Shown: positions 9,839 through 22,723 of the stretch, one piece after another
Layout of the letters: every line of letters begins with the position of its first letter
How positions within the stretch are numbered: the stretch's first letter is position 1
Assembly (NCBI GenBank): GCA_015501055.1
Contig: JADNYV010000301.1
Span: 1-41,757, forward strand
Origin: Mucidula mucida
Lineage: Eukaryota; Basidiomycota; Agaricomycetes; Agaricales; Physalacriaceae
Direction: 5' to 3'
DNA: 41,757 bases
The notes under the pieces: model-generated
Databases searched by the model: none
Told to the model about the DNA's origin: nothing
Seen by the model: the letters and a program-made list of their open reading frames with translations, nothing else
Translations under genes and position numbers: made by a program

Positions 9839-11845
9839 ATGTCTAAAAGGGATAGAATACATCAAGTTATGGTAATAATTTAGTTTTTGAAAATGCCGGC
9901 TACAAGTTAATTGATTGATACAGGCTGCGGCTCTTGGTGATGCTTCTGTTCTCGCTGTGCGCGAGCTTGAGCAAATGGTGTCGATAAAGGAGGCCCACAT
10001 TACGAAACACGCACTCCCCGTCATTCTACGCCACCTAAACCGACACAATATGATCCCATTCGAAACCAGCGACTGGTCTTCGTCTCCGAAGATTCTTAAC
10101 GCCCTATCATGCTTCGGAATGATAACCTCCGCATTCCGTCAATGCTCGGCGGCTTCTGTTCCGCCGATGGAACGTGTCTACGAAGAGCTGACGGATCCAC
10201 TGTGGCCATTAATTGTGAACTGGTCGCTGTATTTCATACGCCGTACGCGCATCCTCGAAAACGACGAGAATGCTCTCCGTGATATCGAAGTAATTATGTC
10301 GCTGGAGCGTGTTATACACGCGTTGACCACCTGGAAGGACGTCGCTAAACGTTATCTGATGCCCAATGCGGATAACGACGAGTTCCTGCAGATCCTCGCT
10401 AGCCTGTGGATTGTATGTATGGGCTCTTCTCGGGCACTTTCAGGCGACTTGACTCATGTCTTGTCAATGGTCATTTCCGGGGAAGCCTCCCCAGGACGTG
10501 TCGGTCCTATAACTGAGGCGTTCCAATCAGAACCGCCCTGCGTGGTTTCTAGGGCTGTTTTGTGGTCGGTCATCTCGCTAGCGGCGGAGGATGTGCTTGA
10601 CCTAACTCAGGCCATGTCCGTTCTATCCTTACTATCTATCTGCCCGAACAATCAGGATGTGTTTCCCCAGCTAGTCGAGAACGGAGTAGTGTCCTGGCTC
10701 ACACAGTTGGCTCGTCGAATGACATCTCGGCGTACACCGCCCAGGAACCCGAGTCTACTCATTAAATGCGTCCTTCGACTATTCTCGACCATCCACAACC
10801 TGATGATCTTCGGCTATAAAGCAATCTTTCGTGCTGTTCAGGCGCATGTATTGGAAGCAGCGCTCAGAGCAGAAGCATGTTTCACCCGACTCGGCGCTAT
10901 CGAAGGAGACGATGCGGATTCACTGATGCAGCTGTGTCAAGAGATCATCGATGGTGTCATCCACTACCTCATTTATCGTTCTGTGGTAACGGCGGCGCGC
11001 AAGGACATTGCACGCATCGAAAAGAACAGAATTTTGGCTCGCATCGACCCCAATCGCCGGTTCCTTCAGAAATGGCAGATCTTCACAGACAGCGTCGCGT
11101 CACAACATAAACAAAATAGTGTTTTCAAGAGCGTGATGCTCTCCACGTGTGGTAATCTTCGTGTACGTGAACGCGTAACGTTTCCCCTTTCAGATACTGA
11201 CGACCTCCAGTGCGCCCGCTGTCTCGGAGAGTTCGGACACAGTGCTCACTTGATGAGGAAACGATGCTCGGGCTGTCTTCGAACGGCATACTGTTCGGTG
11301 ACATGTCAGCGAATTCATTGGAAGGATGGCCACCAGCAGGACTGCAGCGCAGCGCCATGTTAGTGACATACACAGTAATCCTGATGCCAGACGTTAACAC
11401 TAACGTTCTTCGATTAGATGTCTATAATATACTGGATGTCGCGATACCACAATTAGACGAGCAGATCATCATGTTTCAGGCTAGCCACGATGCTGACCTC
11501 TATGCGGACGAGATTGCTTCTGCGAAGCTTCATACAACGGTGCCTTCGACTTCAGCGACGGAGCTTCCTGTTATCCAACTAGACTACCGCAATTCTTCTG
11601 ACCACGGTCGCGTCCAGATCAATTCGGCGTACCTTCAGGATTGCCGCAACTTCTGGTCGGTCACAGAAGAGGTAACTTGGTACAACTATTTGCACCAAGC
11701 GCGCAAAATGGTAAACGAGGGGTCGGATCTCGTCCTCGTTGTCACTCCGTATGCGCCTCTGATGCCTGCTACTCGTTTGACAAGCATTCAGCGGCTAAGC
11801 TCCAGGCAACACAATTCCTCCTGTATCGGACGTGTTAATGAGTAG
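9839..11845 (+). CDS. MYND zinc-finger protein (Agaricomycete type)
   Basis: Three exons (9839-9871, 9924-11358, 11418-11845) join to 631 aa. Residues about 12-430 form a long hel­ical region typical of the large Agaricomycete MYND families. At about 442-487 is a zinc-binding MYND finger with all ligands: CARC ... CSGC ... YCSVTC ... HWKDGHQQDC. The C-terminal part contains ELPVIQLDY, a conserved block in these proteins. MYND fingers bind proline-rich peptides or nucleate complexes, but the target here is unknown. The start uses an 11-codon first exon. The second intron (59 nt, donor GTTAGT, branch-like CACTAACG) is needed because the finger's frame ends in TAG at 11361; removing it restores a frame running to 11845. 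The overall family is clear, the function is not. Confidence 0.82.
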
Positions 11846-12222
11846 CCTGTCGGAGGAGAGTATATCTGGTAAATGTGTATCAATGTGCGATTTGAACATG
11901 TTCCCATCATGCATCGTGGAGGAGTGTCCGTGCCACCGTCAACTCATGATGTCGCCACCCCAGGATAGTGTCTGACTCATGACACTCGCGAACGATATTT
12001 TCTCCCGAGAACGAACAAGTAGCGAGCGGAAGAAGCAATTTCCGATAAACAATCATGCGAACAACAGGCAGATGTTCTGCTCAGGAAGCGCCTGTGGAAC
12101 CCTGCTGATTGACGAGTTCGATCACCGGACCGGATACGAGTTGCCGTTTTGCATGTTGAATTTCAACCATGATGTCGATTACTCCAGATACGACTTTTAT
12201 GGACGTACACCGGCATCAGGAG
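11846..12222. other. intergenic, upstream of myo-inositol oxygenase
   Basis: No gene supported. It ends in the TATA box of the oxygenase gene. Confidence 0.45.
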
Positions 12223-12230
12223 TATATAAA
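12223..12230 (+). promoter_or_regulatory. TATA box of myo-inositol oxygenase gene
   Basis: TATATAAA, 54-61 nt upstream of the ATG at 12284, followed by a C/T-rich leader. Confidence 0.65.
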
Positions 12231-12283
12231 GGGAAGGAACTGGCTACAATCCCAGTTCACTACCTCCCATCACTTCTCCCATC

Positions 12284-13550
12284 ATGCGTTTGATCACCCC
12301 AGAATTCGAACAGGTCTCTGACGCTGTGGATACTGGTGCTCTCCACTCTCTCGCTGTCCCGAAGAGCGCCACCTAACGACACGTATCAGTAAACATTCTC
12401 AAAGGCAAAATTGCAAAGGACGCCGCGTGGAACAGTCAGTCCGAGTTTGACGAATCAAAGGACAAAACGCAGTTCCGCAAGTATGAGGAGGCTTGCGAAC
12501 GCGTCAAGAAGTTTTATCTCGAGCAACACGGTGGGTGCTTCGAGCTCCACAAAGCTGGCATATGTCCTGATCCGCTTTGACAGAGAAACAAACTATGGAC
12601 TTCAACATCAGAGCGCGTGTCGAATTCCGCAAACACGTCAGGGCTAGAATGGGTATTTTATGACGCACTCAATTGGTTGCACACGAGTAACACGACAATT
12701 TTCTCAGGAATATGGGAAGCAATGGAGAAGCTGAACACGCTGGTCGACGACTCGGATCCTGACGTATGGGCGCCCGTTTCCTACTCAAATCATGCTTATC
12801 GATCGATAGACTGATGTGTCCCAAATTGAGCACCTCCTTCAGACCGCAGAAGCCATCCGCCGCGATGGAAAGCCCGAGTGGATGCAAGTCGTGGGGCTCG
12901 TCCACGACCTTGGCAAACTGCTGTACATCTTCGGATCCGAGTGAGTTTCAAGCTGAATGGGTGGCAGAAGCTAACCTGATTGCTCACAACCAGGGGACAG
13001 TGGGACGTCGTTGGTGTGAGTCTTCCCCCACGTTGTTGTTTCCGTCCTATCTAACTCCTTTCGGCGCCCTAGGACACGTTTGTTGTCGGATGCCAGTTCT
13101 CGGACAAGATCATATACCCTGGTTCATTTGCCAACAATCCGGACTCTTCTGACGCGATCTACTCGACAGAGTATGGCGTCTACAAACCCCATTGCGGCCT
13201 AGAAAATGTCATGTTATCTTGGGGACACGACGAGTATCTATACCACGTCCTAAAAGACCAATCATCCCTTCCAGACGAAGCCTTGGCGATGATTAGGTAT
13301 CACAGCTTCTATCCGTGCGTCGTTGTCTTTGAATGAGCATGCCGGCTGCTGATAACACGATAGATGGCATAGGGAAGGTGCCTATGCGCATCTGACCAAT
13401 GCGTCAGACGAAAAGGCACTTACTGCGGTTCGCGCCTTCAATCCTTACGACTTGTACAGCAAGAGTGACGAGCCGGTCGATCCCGCCAAGTTGAAGCCAT
13501 ACTATCAGTCGTTGATTGAAATATTCTTCCCGGAGGTTATTGAGTGGTAG
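12284..13550 (+). CDS. myo-inositol oxygenase
   Basis: This non-heme di-iron enzyme cleaves myo-inositol with O2 to D-glucuronate, the first step of inositol catabolism in the cytosol. Eight exons (12284-12335, 12390-12530, 12584-12652, 12708-12763, 12810-12940, 12994-13015, 13073-13314, 13364-13550) join to 299 aa; animal enzymes are about 285. Metal ligands are visible in order: His in [12 protein letters not shown] (residue 114), the His-Asp pair in VGLVHDLGK (138-139), His in [10 protein letters not shown], His in RYHSFYPWHREG and Asp in FNPYDLYSK. The substrate-binding region is also conserved. Intron 1 carries a good branch site (CCTAACG). The tiny 22-nt exon 6 and the split Pro codon across intron 7 are supported by the conserved motifs they rebuild. 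It stands alone: no other inositol-pathway gene adjoins it. Confidence 0.93.
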
Positions 13551-13650
13551 AGCGTAGTAGCGACAAAAGACATTGGCTTGAACTGTACTATATATCTATT
13601 GGGAAAATGTAGGGCACTCTTTAGTAAAACACACGTCGAGGTTTAGAGGA

Positions 13651-14977
13651 TCAAACAATTGGCGCCGGTCTTTCGTCGCGGAATGTCACCAAGCCCTTTG
13701 GTGGCAAAGGAAGGAAATACTTGTCATATGTCAAGGGAAGGCAGCGAACTAACAACCAATGCTCGATCATCTCCTTCAATTTCTCGGCGTCCTTCAGCGC
13801 ATCATACACGACGTGGAGCGTTAACTTTTCCAAACGGGCTAGGTTTTCTGCGCATAGAACACAATCCAGAGAGTCCCATAGAACTGGCTGTGGAAAAGCG
13901 ACATCGAACGGTTCACTGTAGTCAATTGTAATCTGGATCTCGATCGACCGTAAGGAGAGTGCGGGGAGAGTTTCTCAAGCGCTCGAAGATGCCATTGCCA
14001 CAATGTACACCCGCCTTGAGATGTGACCAAGGTTACATTGAACCGCAGGTGCTTGACCTGAGAAATGTCAAGCTGAGTAGCGACGTCGTAGTCCACATCT
14101 ATCGAGACAGCATAAGCGACTGACATTGGGCAAAAACTGCGTACTTACCTGAAATCTCCAGCGTTTCAAGTGCTGGAAACCTCGCCATCAGCTTCTGAGT
14201 GACATCGACGATTCTCCCAGACATCATATCCATACTCAAAGTATGCACATCACACACTGGGGAGAAGTTGTCGTCTGAGAAGAACTCGAGAATGCGCCAG
14301 TGGAGGCCGACGAAGTGCAGCGTCTCGAGATCGAGAGACAGCCCTTGACAGATATATTGCAGTTCGTAGCTTTCTGAAGAAATGGTGTCGCGTTCCACCA
14401 CCAACTGATTCCGCGAATTCCAGCGTTCCACTATAAATGGCATCAGGTCAAACGCTGACCATTCTATATGGAGCGCTTTCAAATGGGCGGATACAGCAGC
14501 GATGAGGTCAACGAGTTTGGTGATGCTGATTGAAGTGCCGGCGTTGAGCTTCAATGTCGAAATGGGGAGTAGGGAAAGGGCCGTGCAGAATGGCTCGTCG
14601 ATGTTTATGTCCTTGAAATTTGAACAGATGAGCGTGGTGAGGTTTACAAAGGTGGAGATTAGGCGAGGAAATAGGGCGGGAGGTAACTCGTTTCCACGCA
14701 CTGCTCCAAAGGAGGGATCAAAGTTTGCCGATAGGACAATGGGCGCTATGTATGACGCCTCGACGAGTGCATTTACGGCGCCTGTGGGGTCGCGGAAATG
14801 GGAGGGCATGCCGAGCTCGTGGAATACATATGCGCGGATGAGGGGGGCTGCATCTCGCCAGACGAGGCACATCGTTGCGAGCTCGCGCTTGGTTGCGCAG
14901 CAGTCTAGCAGGAGGCTGTTTAGAATGAGGATCTTGATTTCTAGCGGGAGCTCAATGTGGCGTCGTTTCCGCGCCAT
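13651..14977 (-). CDS. F-box/LRR-like protein, with an apparent frame disruption
   Basis: The minus-strand gene starts at 14977 with a short basic lead and an F-box-like segment (ELPLEIKILILNSLL ... MCLVWRDAAPLIRAYVF). Degenerate leucine-rich repeats follow. Such proteins are substrate adaptors of SCF ubiquitin ligases. Exon 1 is 14977-14149. After a 50-nt intron, exon 2 starts at 14098 and reads LDISQVKHLRF. Near 13958-13972 (a CCCC run on the coding strand) the frame that keeps family-like sequence shifts: downstream coding (LRSIEIQITIDYSEPFDV ... to the stop at 13651-13653) lies in another frame. Either one base is missing, or a less likely 98-nt intron (GTAACC to GATCGAG) removes the region. 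Total is about 410 aa. The paralogue at 34309-35550 has a similar problem. Confidence 0.7.
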
Positions 14978-15304
14978 ATTGGTGGTTCTGCAGGAAATGT
15001 TGATATGTGGAATATGAGATACAGTTTCAAAGCAAAAGCGATGTTGATCGAATGTTATGCGGAACCATTTGGAAATAACAGGGCATCAAGGACTCGTGCT
15101 GTACGTTACAAGTACAATAATGATGAATGAAGGAGATTCAGGAGAATACACATTTAAGAATTTGAGGTCGCATATCTCACATTGCCACCCCTGTAGGATC
15201 ACTATCACCACTGGTCTTGCACGGTTGGCAGCTGTAAAGTCCCAGATGAGATCACTTCTAAAGTTCGATACATTTCCTGGATACTGTACAACTATACACT
15301 TATT
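14978..15304. other. intergenic: F-box promoter / reductase 3' flank
   Basis: This 327-nt gap is the upstream flank of the F-box gene and the downstream flank of the minus-strand reductase. No gene or clear TATA box is seen. Confidence 0.4.
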
Positions 15305-18300
15305 CTAAACAAGCCCCCAATACTTCAAATACTCCTCCAAATGCCCCTTGTCCAAACTCGTACTCATCACCATCGTCCTTGAATCCCGCTTCGTCTCCCC
15401 CGTCCCCAGAATCACCCTCCCAGCAGCCATCCTCATGAAGTCCTGCTCCAAAAAACGCACGACCTTAAACGCCGGAGTCTTATCCCCACACACTCTCACC
15501 CTATCCATCCATTCCTCAAATGATATCACCGGCAACCCCATCAGACTCGCAAAATCACGTAGGACCCCACCCCACGCCTGCCTTGACGGATTCTCCATAT
15601 GATATATCCCGCGGAACCGCTCAGAAAACGCCAACTCAACAATAACATCCCCAGCGCGGTTCACAGGCATCCACGAAAGCGACTACAACATAAACAAGTA
15701 AGCACTGGCACGCCAACGAAAAACAAAACAACTCACGCCTTCAATACGTGGTAGCGCACCCAGTATCTTGGACGCCCGTACGATAGTCGGGAAATGCTCA
15801 GTCTCATTCCACGCGCCACATCCCTCCGCACCCGTCATCTGCCCAATGCGCACCGAGCTCCCCCGTATCAGCTTCATCCCGCCCTCCCCATACAGATGCT
15901 CCGCCACCTGCACTATCCTCTCACACACCCACTTGGCCTCGGGGTACCCAAACTCCGCCGTGTACGTCGCGCCCAAAGGCGTCTCGGGAATCTCATAAGG
16001 ACCATCGGGATGCAGGACGGGATATCGCCCGACGACAGCGATAGACGAGGCGAAGAGGAGACGGGTCCGGTGAGCGTAGTTCTCGGATGAAAGTATACAC
16101 AATTTAAGCAGACTGACGAGCCCAGCCATGTGTGATTCGAATGAAGCAATGTGCATGTTAAAGTTGACCGGCCACGCGTTGTGGATGACATGGGTAACGC
16201 GCAGGAGCTAGAGAAACCAACCGGTCAGTCGACAGAATAAAACATGTTAAATGATAAACATACCTCAGGATCAGTCCACTCGACGGTGTTGAGGTCGGTA
16301 TTCAAAAACGATACTCGCTTCCAAGCATCGGCATGCACAGCAGCGCCCCTACGCTTCATCAGCTCAATCTGTCTTTCCTTCGGATCTGAATCATCGCCCC
16401 GAGCGCGATTAACACAGATAACACTCTCCACCGAGTCGTCACGAAGTAAGCGTGCTAGTAGGAAGCACCCCAGACTTCCAGTCGATCCCGTAAGCAGAAC
16501 GACATGACCCTTTCGAGCAACCGGCACCGCGTTTCTCTTCCTCGCCCGAGTCGCCCTCGCTGTCGGCGAAAAGGCAACAAGCTGTGCCCTATACTTCTCC
16601 ACCATCGCCTCCATAGCCTCGATGCGTCTGTCTTCGCTCGCCTGATCATCGCCCACCTCGCCTGCCAGCAGCTTATTGACGGCATCAGTCAACTTGTCCA
16701 AAGTCGGATGTTGGAAACAAAAGTCCGACTCGACGTCCGCGTCTTCTATCGCCCGTGGCAGATCGGACGTCGCCCGCAATCCCGCAACGATAGCCCTGCG
16801 CAGCCGCGTCGCCTGAAGACTGTCCATACCAGCCTCGAAGAAATCCACGCCATCCGCCCTCCCATCGCGGAACTCGGGCACGCCCCAAACGTCAAACACC
16901 ATCGCCCTCAGGATGTACTTCACATCCCCCTCAAACGCCTTGCCGCAACCGGCCTGCTCGTACGCCCGCCCAATCTCCTCCTCAAACAGCTTCACATTCG
17001 CCTTGCGCTGCAAGCTCCCCTTATCCGTCCTCACAAACGGCTTCGTCGCCTCCCGTGTAAAGATCACCATCTCTCGCGTCACCTTCCCATGCTTATCCGT
17101 CAACGCATTACCTTTCTCCAAGTACTCCCAAAACATCTCGTCCGGCTGTGCGTCTCCGATGAGTTCAACGATGATACCCATCGCCTCCCGGCCGTCACCA
17201 AATGCCAGCACGTCTTTGACAGATGGATGTTCGGAGACAGCCCGTTCCATACTGGCTGGGCGGACTTTCTCGCCGGTGGCGAGAACTATGAGGTCGTCCG
17301 CACGGCCCATGATGCGATATTGCGAGGAGTCACGAGGATTAACGACGAGCAGATCTTGCACGATGTATGGCTCGTCCCAGCCAGGAGCACGCCCGACGAG
17401 ACGGAAGGTCTTGCCGTCTCCCGCCGGTTCAAAGACTAGACCAATATCTTTGCGTGCGATGAGATAGTGCCAGTCATAACCATCCGGTAGACGTTGCACA
17501 GTCGCAATCGCACCAATCTCAGTTGCACCTACTGACAATGAAATACTGAATATGATTCAGAAGCAGACGGCTCACCCCAATGATTAAGCAACTTGACACC
17601 GTGCGAAGTAAGCTCTTCGGCGACGGATTCTTTCATGGGTGCGCCGCCAATGACGATGAATTCTAAACCCTTCAAGAACTTAATGCCAACGCCTTTTGGA
17701 AGACGAAGAAGATCTTCCAAAATAGACGGAACCGAGAACATCGTCCTGGCATTAGTTGCTTCCAAAACCTGCAATGTCGAACGTGCAGTGGGAATAACAG
17801 TCGCTGGAGGAAGAACAACAGGCATCCCAATGGATAAAGAAAGCGACGGGGCTAGAAGTCCAAAGCCCTGCACAAAAAACAAAGTTCAATACAGATATCA
17901 AGAGAACGAAGCGAAAGCATACATGATACAAAGGCAACGTTGACACGTTGTACTGGAACGGAGCATCCTGCAGTGGTAGATTATGGTTGTTCGCATAGGT
18001 CAACATGTATGCATGAGCATGATATATCGGCTTCGGTAGACCAGTCGTCCCGGACGAATGTAAGATCAACGAGTCGCGGTCGCCATACATGAACTCTGTG
18101 TATTTCGGCGGGATGATGCTGGGTGAGGGCCCATCGACGAGCTCCAGATAACCCGGCGCATCAAGGAACACAGGTGTAGTAGTTTCGTTGTCTGCGTTCA
18201 AAAGTTCTTCTGTCTCTTTAGCAGCACGAGCTACCTGCGCACTAATGAGGATGGTAGAAGGGTGGGTCTTTTTGATAAGATGGGCAATAGCCACAGGTGT

Positions 18301-18730
18301 CAGACGAGCCGACAAACAGAGAACCTGAGATTACGACATGAGCTTCAAGTGTCACGACAAAGACGAACTGACGTACGGGTGTTCCTATCCGATTCAATGC
18401 AGCCATGTATATGAAGATGCCAATGTCACTGCCCAACAAGATAGCGACAGGCGGTACCTTGGTGCCCCTAGACGTGCGCCCTGTAGTCGCACCGGACTGG
18501 ACCAACCATCCCGACGCGTGCTCCACCGCCGTCTGCAGCTTAGCAAATGTGATCTCGAATGGCGATGCGTCCCCGGCGCGACTCTGCAGCCCAAAAATAT
18601 GGTCGGGATTGTGTTCCGAGTCGAACTCGATAAGCTCAGGAAGGGAATTGACGCCGTCCGGGTGGTCATTGCCATAGCCGATATTAATGTGAGGGCGAAT
18701 GAAAGTACTGCGAATGTACCCCGGAGACAT
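15305..18730 (-). CDS. A-T-R adenylate-forming reductase (NRPS-like), intact copy
   Basis: This three-domain NRPS-like enzyme activates a carboxylic acid as its AMP ester, loads it on a phosphopantetheine arm, and releases it by NADPH reduction, normally as an aldehyde. Six minus-strand exons (18730-18377, 18324-17923, 17867-17576, 17528-16264, 16207-15737, 15682-15305) join to 1053 aa. The adenylation domain carries LILHSSGTTGLPKP (about 206-219). The carrier site is FFEAGMDSLQ (Ser about 586). The reductase domain begins with LLTGSTGSLGCFLLARLL (about 695) and has the short-chain-dehydrogenase Tyr-x3-Lys in FGYPEAKW (Tyr about 859). There is no condensation domain, and it is shorter than Lys2, so a lysine-pathway aminoadipate reductase is unlikely. 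The substrate cannot be read from the sequence. It is paralogous, exon by exon, to the gene at 22777-26197. Confidence 0.9.
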
Positions 18731-19701
18731 GACGAGAAGGTGTGCGTTCGAGGGACATTGCGCGTTTTTTGTAGAAGGACGTGAGCCACGGAGTTGACGG
18801 TGGGATTTCCTCTCCGAAGATAGCGCCAGTGGTAAGATTAACGTGATGGAAATAGGCATCACGATATCATGCTCGGGAAATGCGGGGGCTAAATCCACAG
18901 GTTGGAGAGGCTGGGCCTGGACTGATCCGACGCGTTTAGGACCTTTCGGTGTTCGACATCAAAGATATTCGTCTGCTAATCACGTCGGGCTTCCACATCG
19001 TGTTCCGTGATGAAGACCCACTTGCAGGGGATTTTGACGGACCGTCGTCGGCGCCGGCCACGGGACAGTGTGGACATACAGCTTGCATGCGAAGCGGAAA
19101 CGTCGAAGTGATCATGATTTGGCAGCGTTTATACGGAGCGAATAGTCCTGGAGCAGTCTGATCATGATTCAACAAGGATGAGCATGAGAGTGCGAGATGA
19201 AACGGACATTATATGGTAATCATTTCGCACGCCCAACGCACGCCTATATAAGGCTGTACACTGCCAAGAGAAATGTCAATAAGTATGAGCAGGAGATGCT
19301 AACGGACTTGATATCGCGTTATGGCCGTTGCGCAGGTCGTGTCAGGTGTACTGAGCGCCAATGGAGGTCGCTCGTATGGTGGTCGGAGCACAGCGCAAGA
19401 AACCCCTCGACGGCGACAAGGACCGTCGTGCAGAGGGCACGTTTAAGGCTAGCTCCTCATACCAATGATGCAGATCCAAATGCCATTACAAAGCATCACC
19501 ACCACACAGCGAATACATATCACAATAAATGAGCAACTCATTTCCGTGTCTCTATCATGCTGAGACCTTCGCTATTACCTGGCGGGTATGAGTATCAATT
19601 CATATCCGGACGGTGTGTTAGACGCTTACCGTCTCCTTCATCGTGCAATGGTATTTGCTTCTCCAAGTCAGCGCTCTCAATAGGATCTACTAAAGTAGTC
19701 G
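18731..19701. other. 971-nt interval upstream of the minus-strand reductase
   Basis: It holds the promoter of the 15305-18730 reductase and the 3' flank of the membrane protein gene. A TATATA element at about 19245-19250 (CCTATATAAGG) is the only promoter-like word, but no gene is supported next to it. A plus-strand open frame (about 18949-19161) has no splice or family support. Confidence 0.35.
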
Positions 19702-21396
19702 TCAGAGAACGTGGGATGACAAGTAGCCAGCAATGTGGAGACCTTTCTCCGCCGTTTCGTCCGGTCGTGAATCGGTGAAACATCCAGCAACGAACGTGAA
19801 GACCTTCCACAGAGCGGATACCATGGCGAACGTCGCTACAAAGACGCTCACAATAGCCGATCCGATGGGCTTCAATTGGAACACTGGTCGAAGGTACGAA
19901 AGGACTACCGTACGTGCCGCAGAGGGTACGGTCGGCCAGACGTCACATGGGCTGCACAATGCCGCCCAAAAAATGTTTTCAATTAGATCGGAAGGCCATG
20001 TTTTGCTGTAATCCTCCATATTCTCGTCGAAAAATGCAGAGCTTTGATAAATCTGGTTCCCCCGAACAATGCCAAAGTCAAGTCGGGCAATATGAAACGT
20101 TGCCCGCATCGCGTTTCGTACAGCCAGTCTAAGCGCTGGGGTGGAATCCTCAAAATCATCGGCAAAAACACCCTCGGTGGTCATCTCTAGACTGCCTGAA
20201 CTGGGAAGCGTCGTGGATAGGGTGATATATAGGTCCTGAAATTTCGCTGCTTGACCGTTCTCTTCACAGGGTGGATGATCGTTAAGGATAAAGCGTACGT
20301 CGTCCAGTACCGTGCTGTAAGACATGATACTTCCACCAAACTGTGGAGGCGTATCTGAGCCATCCAGAGGCTGTATCCACGTTTCCGACGTGTCATCGCA
20401 AGAACAGCATGGCCGTACCACAACATCAAGAACCGACGAATTGCTGAGGTTCCCGATATTTCGAGCCCTGCAACAGTTCTGTTAAACAAAGATGGACGGC
20501 ATAGGTGAGGCGTACGTTGCATCCTGCCATATCTTGTTCTTCGATATCCGCGTCAGTCTAGATCAGATGTGGCAGTAGGAATACCTACCAGCTTAATTAA
20601 AACCTTCCACCAAGGCTGGTATACCGTTTGAGCCCGGATGTCAGATTCGAGAAAGGACCAAGTCATGGTAAACAGTGCTGGGCTCCAACACGAGATTAGA
20701 GCCTACGTCAACATTGATCAGTTTCCAGTGAGAAGACTATACAGAACGAGATTATACCGAGCCTGTCACGCCAGATCCCCACCCTATATCCGAAGCAGTA
20801 CTGGAAACTGACAGTCTTATTACAGACTAGGAGATGAACCAGTTTCAGTCCTCCCTCTAGAACATCACCGAAGTGACGCACGATATCACAGGAAGACAAC
20901 GGATTGTTGTAATACAAGAAAGAGGAAACCGTCTCCGAGAGATTATTGCTATCGTAAATCTGATTAATGGTATACGTGAAGAGGGACCCATTCGGCCGAA
21001 TCATGTCCCCTTCACGAAAGATCTGGGGGGTAAATTGCCCTGGCTGGCGTCGAATTGATGAAGGGATGAGTGCGCTAAAGGGAAGATTCGGTAGCGTGTC
21101 ATTGGGTGTGTACGTGAATTCCGACACTACGTCGTAGGCGGATAGCGGGACTGCAGCGCACTGTTTATCTCGTAAAGGATGTCAATGGTAGAGAAAGACG
21201 CACTGTTGATGATTGTGAGAATCCCGGTCAATAGCAGAAAGGCTATGGCGACGATTGGGGTTGTCCACTTCCATGGGTATGCTGGAGAGAATGTTTAATC
21301 ATGAAGTTAAGAGTTCAATGTCAACGTACGTCGTTGGAGGTTATATCCGAGTCGATAGTTTAACACAGCGTTGGCTAGTCTAGCAAGACGGGGCAT
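19702..21396 (-). CDS. uncharacterised basidiomycete membrane protein, two TM anchors
   Basis: Six minus-strand exons (21396-21330, 21281-21204, 21150-20783, 20702-20589, 20538-20516, 20467-19702) join to 471 aa. A basic N-terminus (MPRLARLANAVLNYRLGY) leads into a hydrophobic anchor (TPIVAIAFLLLTGILTII). A region of about 330 residues follows, with N-glycosylation sequons (NDT, NLS, NSS) and cysteines (RPCCSCDD). A second hydrophobic segment lies near the C-terminus (IGSAIVSVFVATFAMVSAL). The topology suggests a lumenal or extracellular middle domain. The tiny 23-nt exon 5 is deduced because only that splice joins exons 4 and 6 in frame. The C-terminal end beyond EKGLHIAG is less certain. 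No domain is recognised. It lies between two paralogous reductases; whether it serves their pathway is speculation. Confidence 0.75.
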
Positions 21397-21433
21397 TGGG
21401 GCGTAGAAACGTCACGCGCCGCCGCACCAGAGA

Positions 21434-21440
21434 ATTTATA
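21434..21440 (-). promoter_or_regulatory. TATA box of the membrane protein gene
   Basis: TATAAAT on the minus strand, 38-44 nt upstream of the ATG at 21396. Confidence 0.55.
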
Positions 21441-22723
21441 GCGCATGGTCCTCAAATTGATCGATCTGATGCTAGCAGTAAGAGCAGCCTAAAGCTTTGA
21501 TGTGGAAGGAAGCAGGACGATAAGCGCTGGGCTCATGCGAGCGATGAAGGCTGTCAAGACGGCGAGTGAGTTAGGCCGAGCGTGTTAGTAGTCTTAAAGC
21601 CTACCAACGTAGAAGCCTGTATCCTGAAGCCTTTCTAGACTTTCTTGAAGGGGGTTTGGCTAAAATATCAGACTATGGGTAGATGACAAACCTGCGAACC
21701 GGCCGCAAGTATGAAGACGGTGGAGAGGCAGCAATTCACGCATAGGTTTTTGGTTGGCTATGTACAGAATGGCGCTAATTCGGCTGTCGATTGAAAGCAA
21801 CGAGTGAAGCAACTGAGCAAATAAATTCATGTCGGACAAAGGGCACTGAAGGAGATCTTACACGACATTTAGAGACCAGTTCGTCCTGTGTAGAGCGGAG
21901 ACGCGAGCATTCATCTTCACTCATACTGGAAGATGTACCTAGGCAATGGTGAACGTTCTGACAGGAGAGAGTGGTGTGACCAAAAAATGCTTGTGGTCAC
22001 ATCAGGTGTGTGCAACATTTTACGCGTCAACATTTCTTAACCAGTTACTCCCATCATCTCCAATCAACTGTCTTCCACTACTTACTATCTGGTTTTCTTT
22101 CCGAGAATTACTGATAACTGTGCAACCTTGTTCCTACAGGCTTGATATGGCAGGCACCCATCACTGCAGTAAGTGTTTTAGCCTGAGGCTTCAAGGTTCC
22201 TTAGTACTTAGTTCTCCACGGTGTGATAAGGTGTAATACTGATACTAATACTACCCCAGCTTTGCGAAACCTTAGGACTCTCTATCAGCAATGGAAGTCA
22301 TGGCGGTCTTCATGACGCAAGAAAATGTAACGACACCGCAGGATATACGTGTTAAGAAGGTGTGTTCCTTCGTTTCGATCTAAACTTTCCCTATCATCAT
22401 GTCCCTTCCTAGAAATCTTATACCCACTTCTCTTGGAACGTACAATACCAATCTGTAAGTCATTCGTCTTGACATACTTGTATGGTGTCTCGAACGTGTT
22501 AGTAGTTTCATCGGCAACGCCGCACTGTCCAGGCTGTATTGGTAACCCGGGCATTCGTGGATCCTCCTCCTTTGGCATCATCTTGACGCGTACATCGCGG
22601 ATGTTACTTGCCGCCTTTCGTCCGACGGGAAAGGATTCCCATTATCAGCGCATAAATGACGGCACACAGGCCCACCACGCTCCGAATTCTGCAGTTAGCG
22701 CGGACAGCGCAAGCGCATCCACC
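21441..22723. other. 1.3-kb divergent intergenic region
   Basis: This lies between the minus-strand membrane protein gene and the plus-strand reductase. Open frames are short and unsupported. It contains a perfect 8-bp dyad (21975-21982/21994-22001) and, at its right end, the reductase promoter. Confidence 0.4.
21975..22001. repeat. perfect 8-bp inverted repeat, 11-nt spacer
   Basis: TGTGACCA (21975-21982) and TGGTCACA (21994-22001) are exact inverted copies. It could be a dyad binding site or a small hairpin in the shared upstream region. Confidence 0.4.

Noticed and set aside
14502..15017. 171-codon plus-strand frame
   Set aside because: It is antisense to the F-box exon, with no family features.
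16504..17439. 311-codon plus-strand open frame
   Set aside because: It is antisense to the reductase coding exon; the minus strand has all motifs, and this frame is a shadow of its codon bias.
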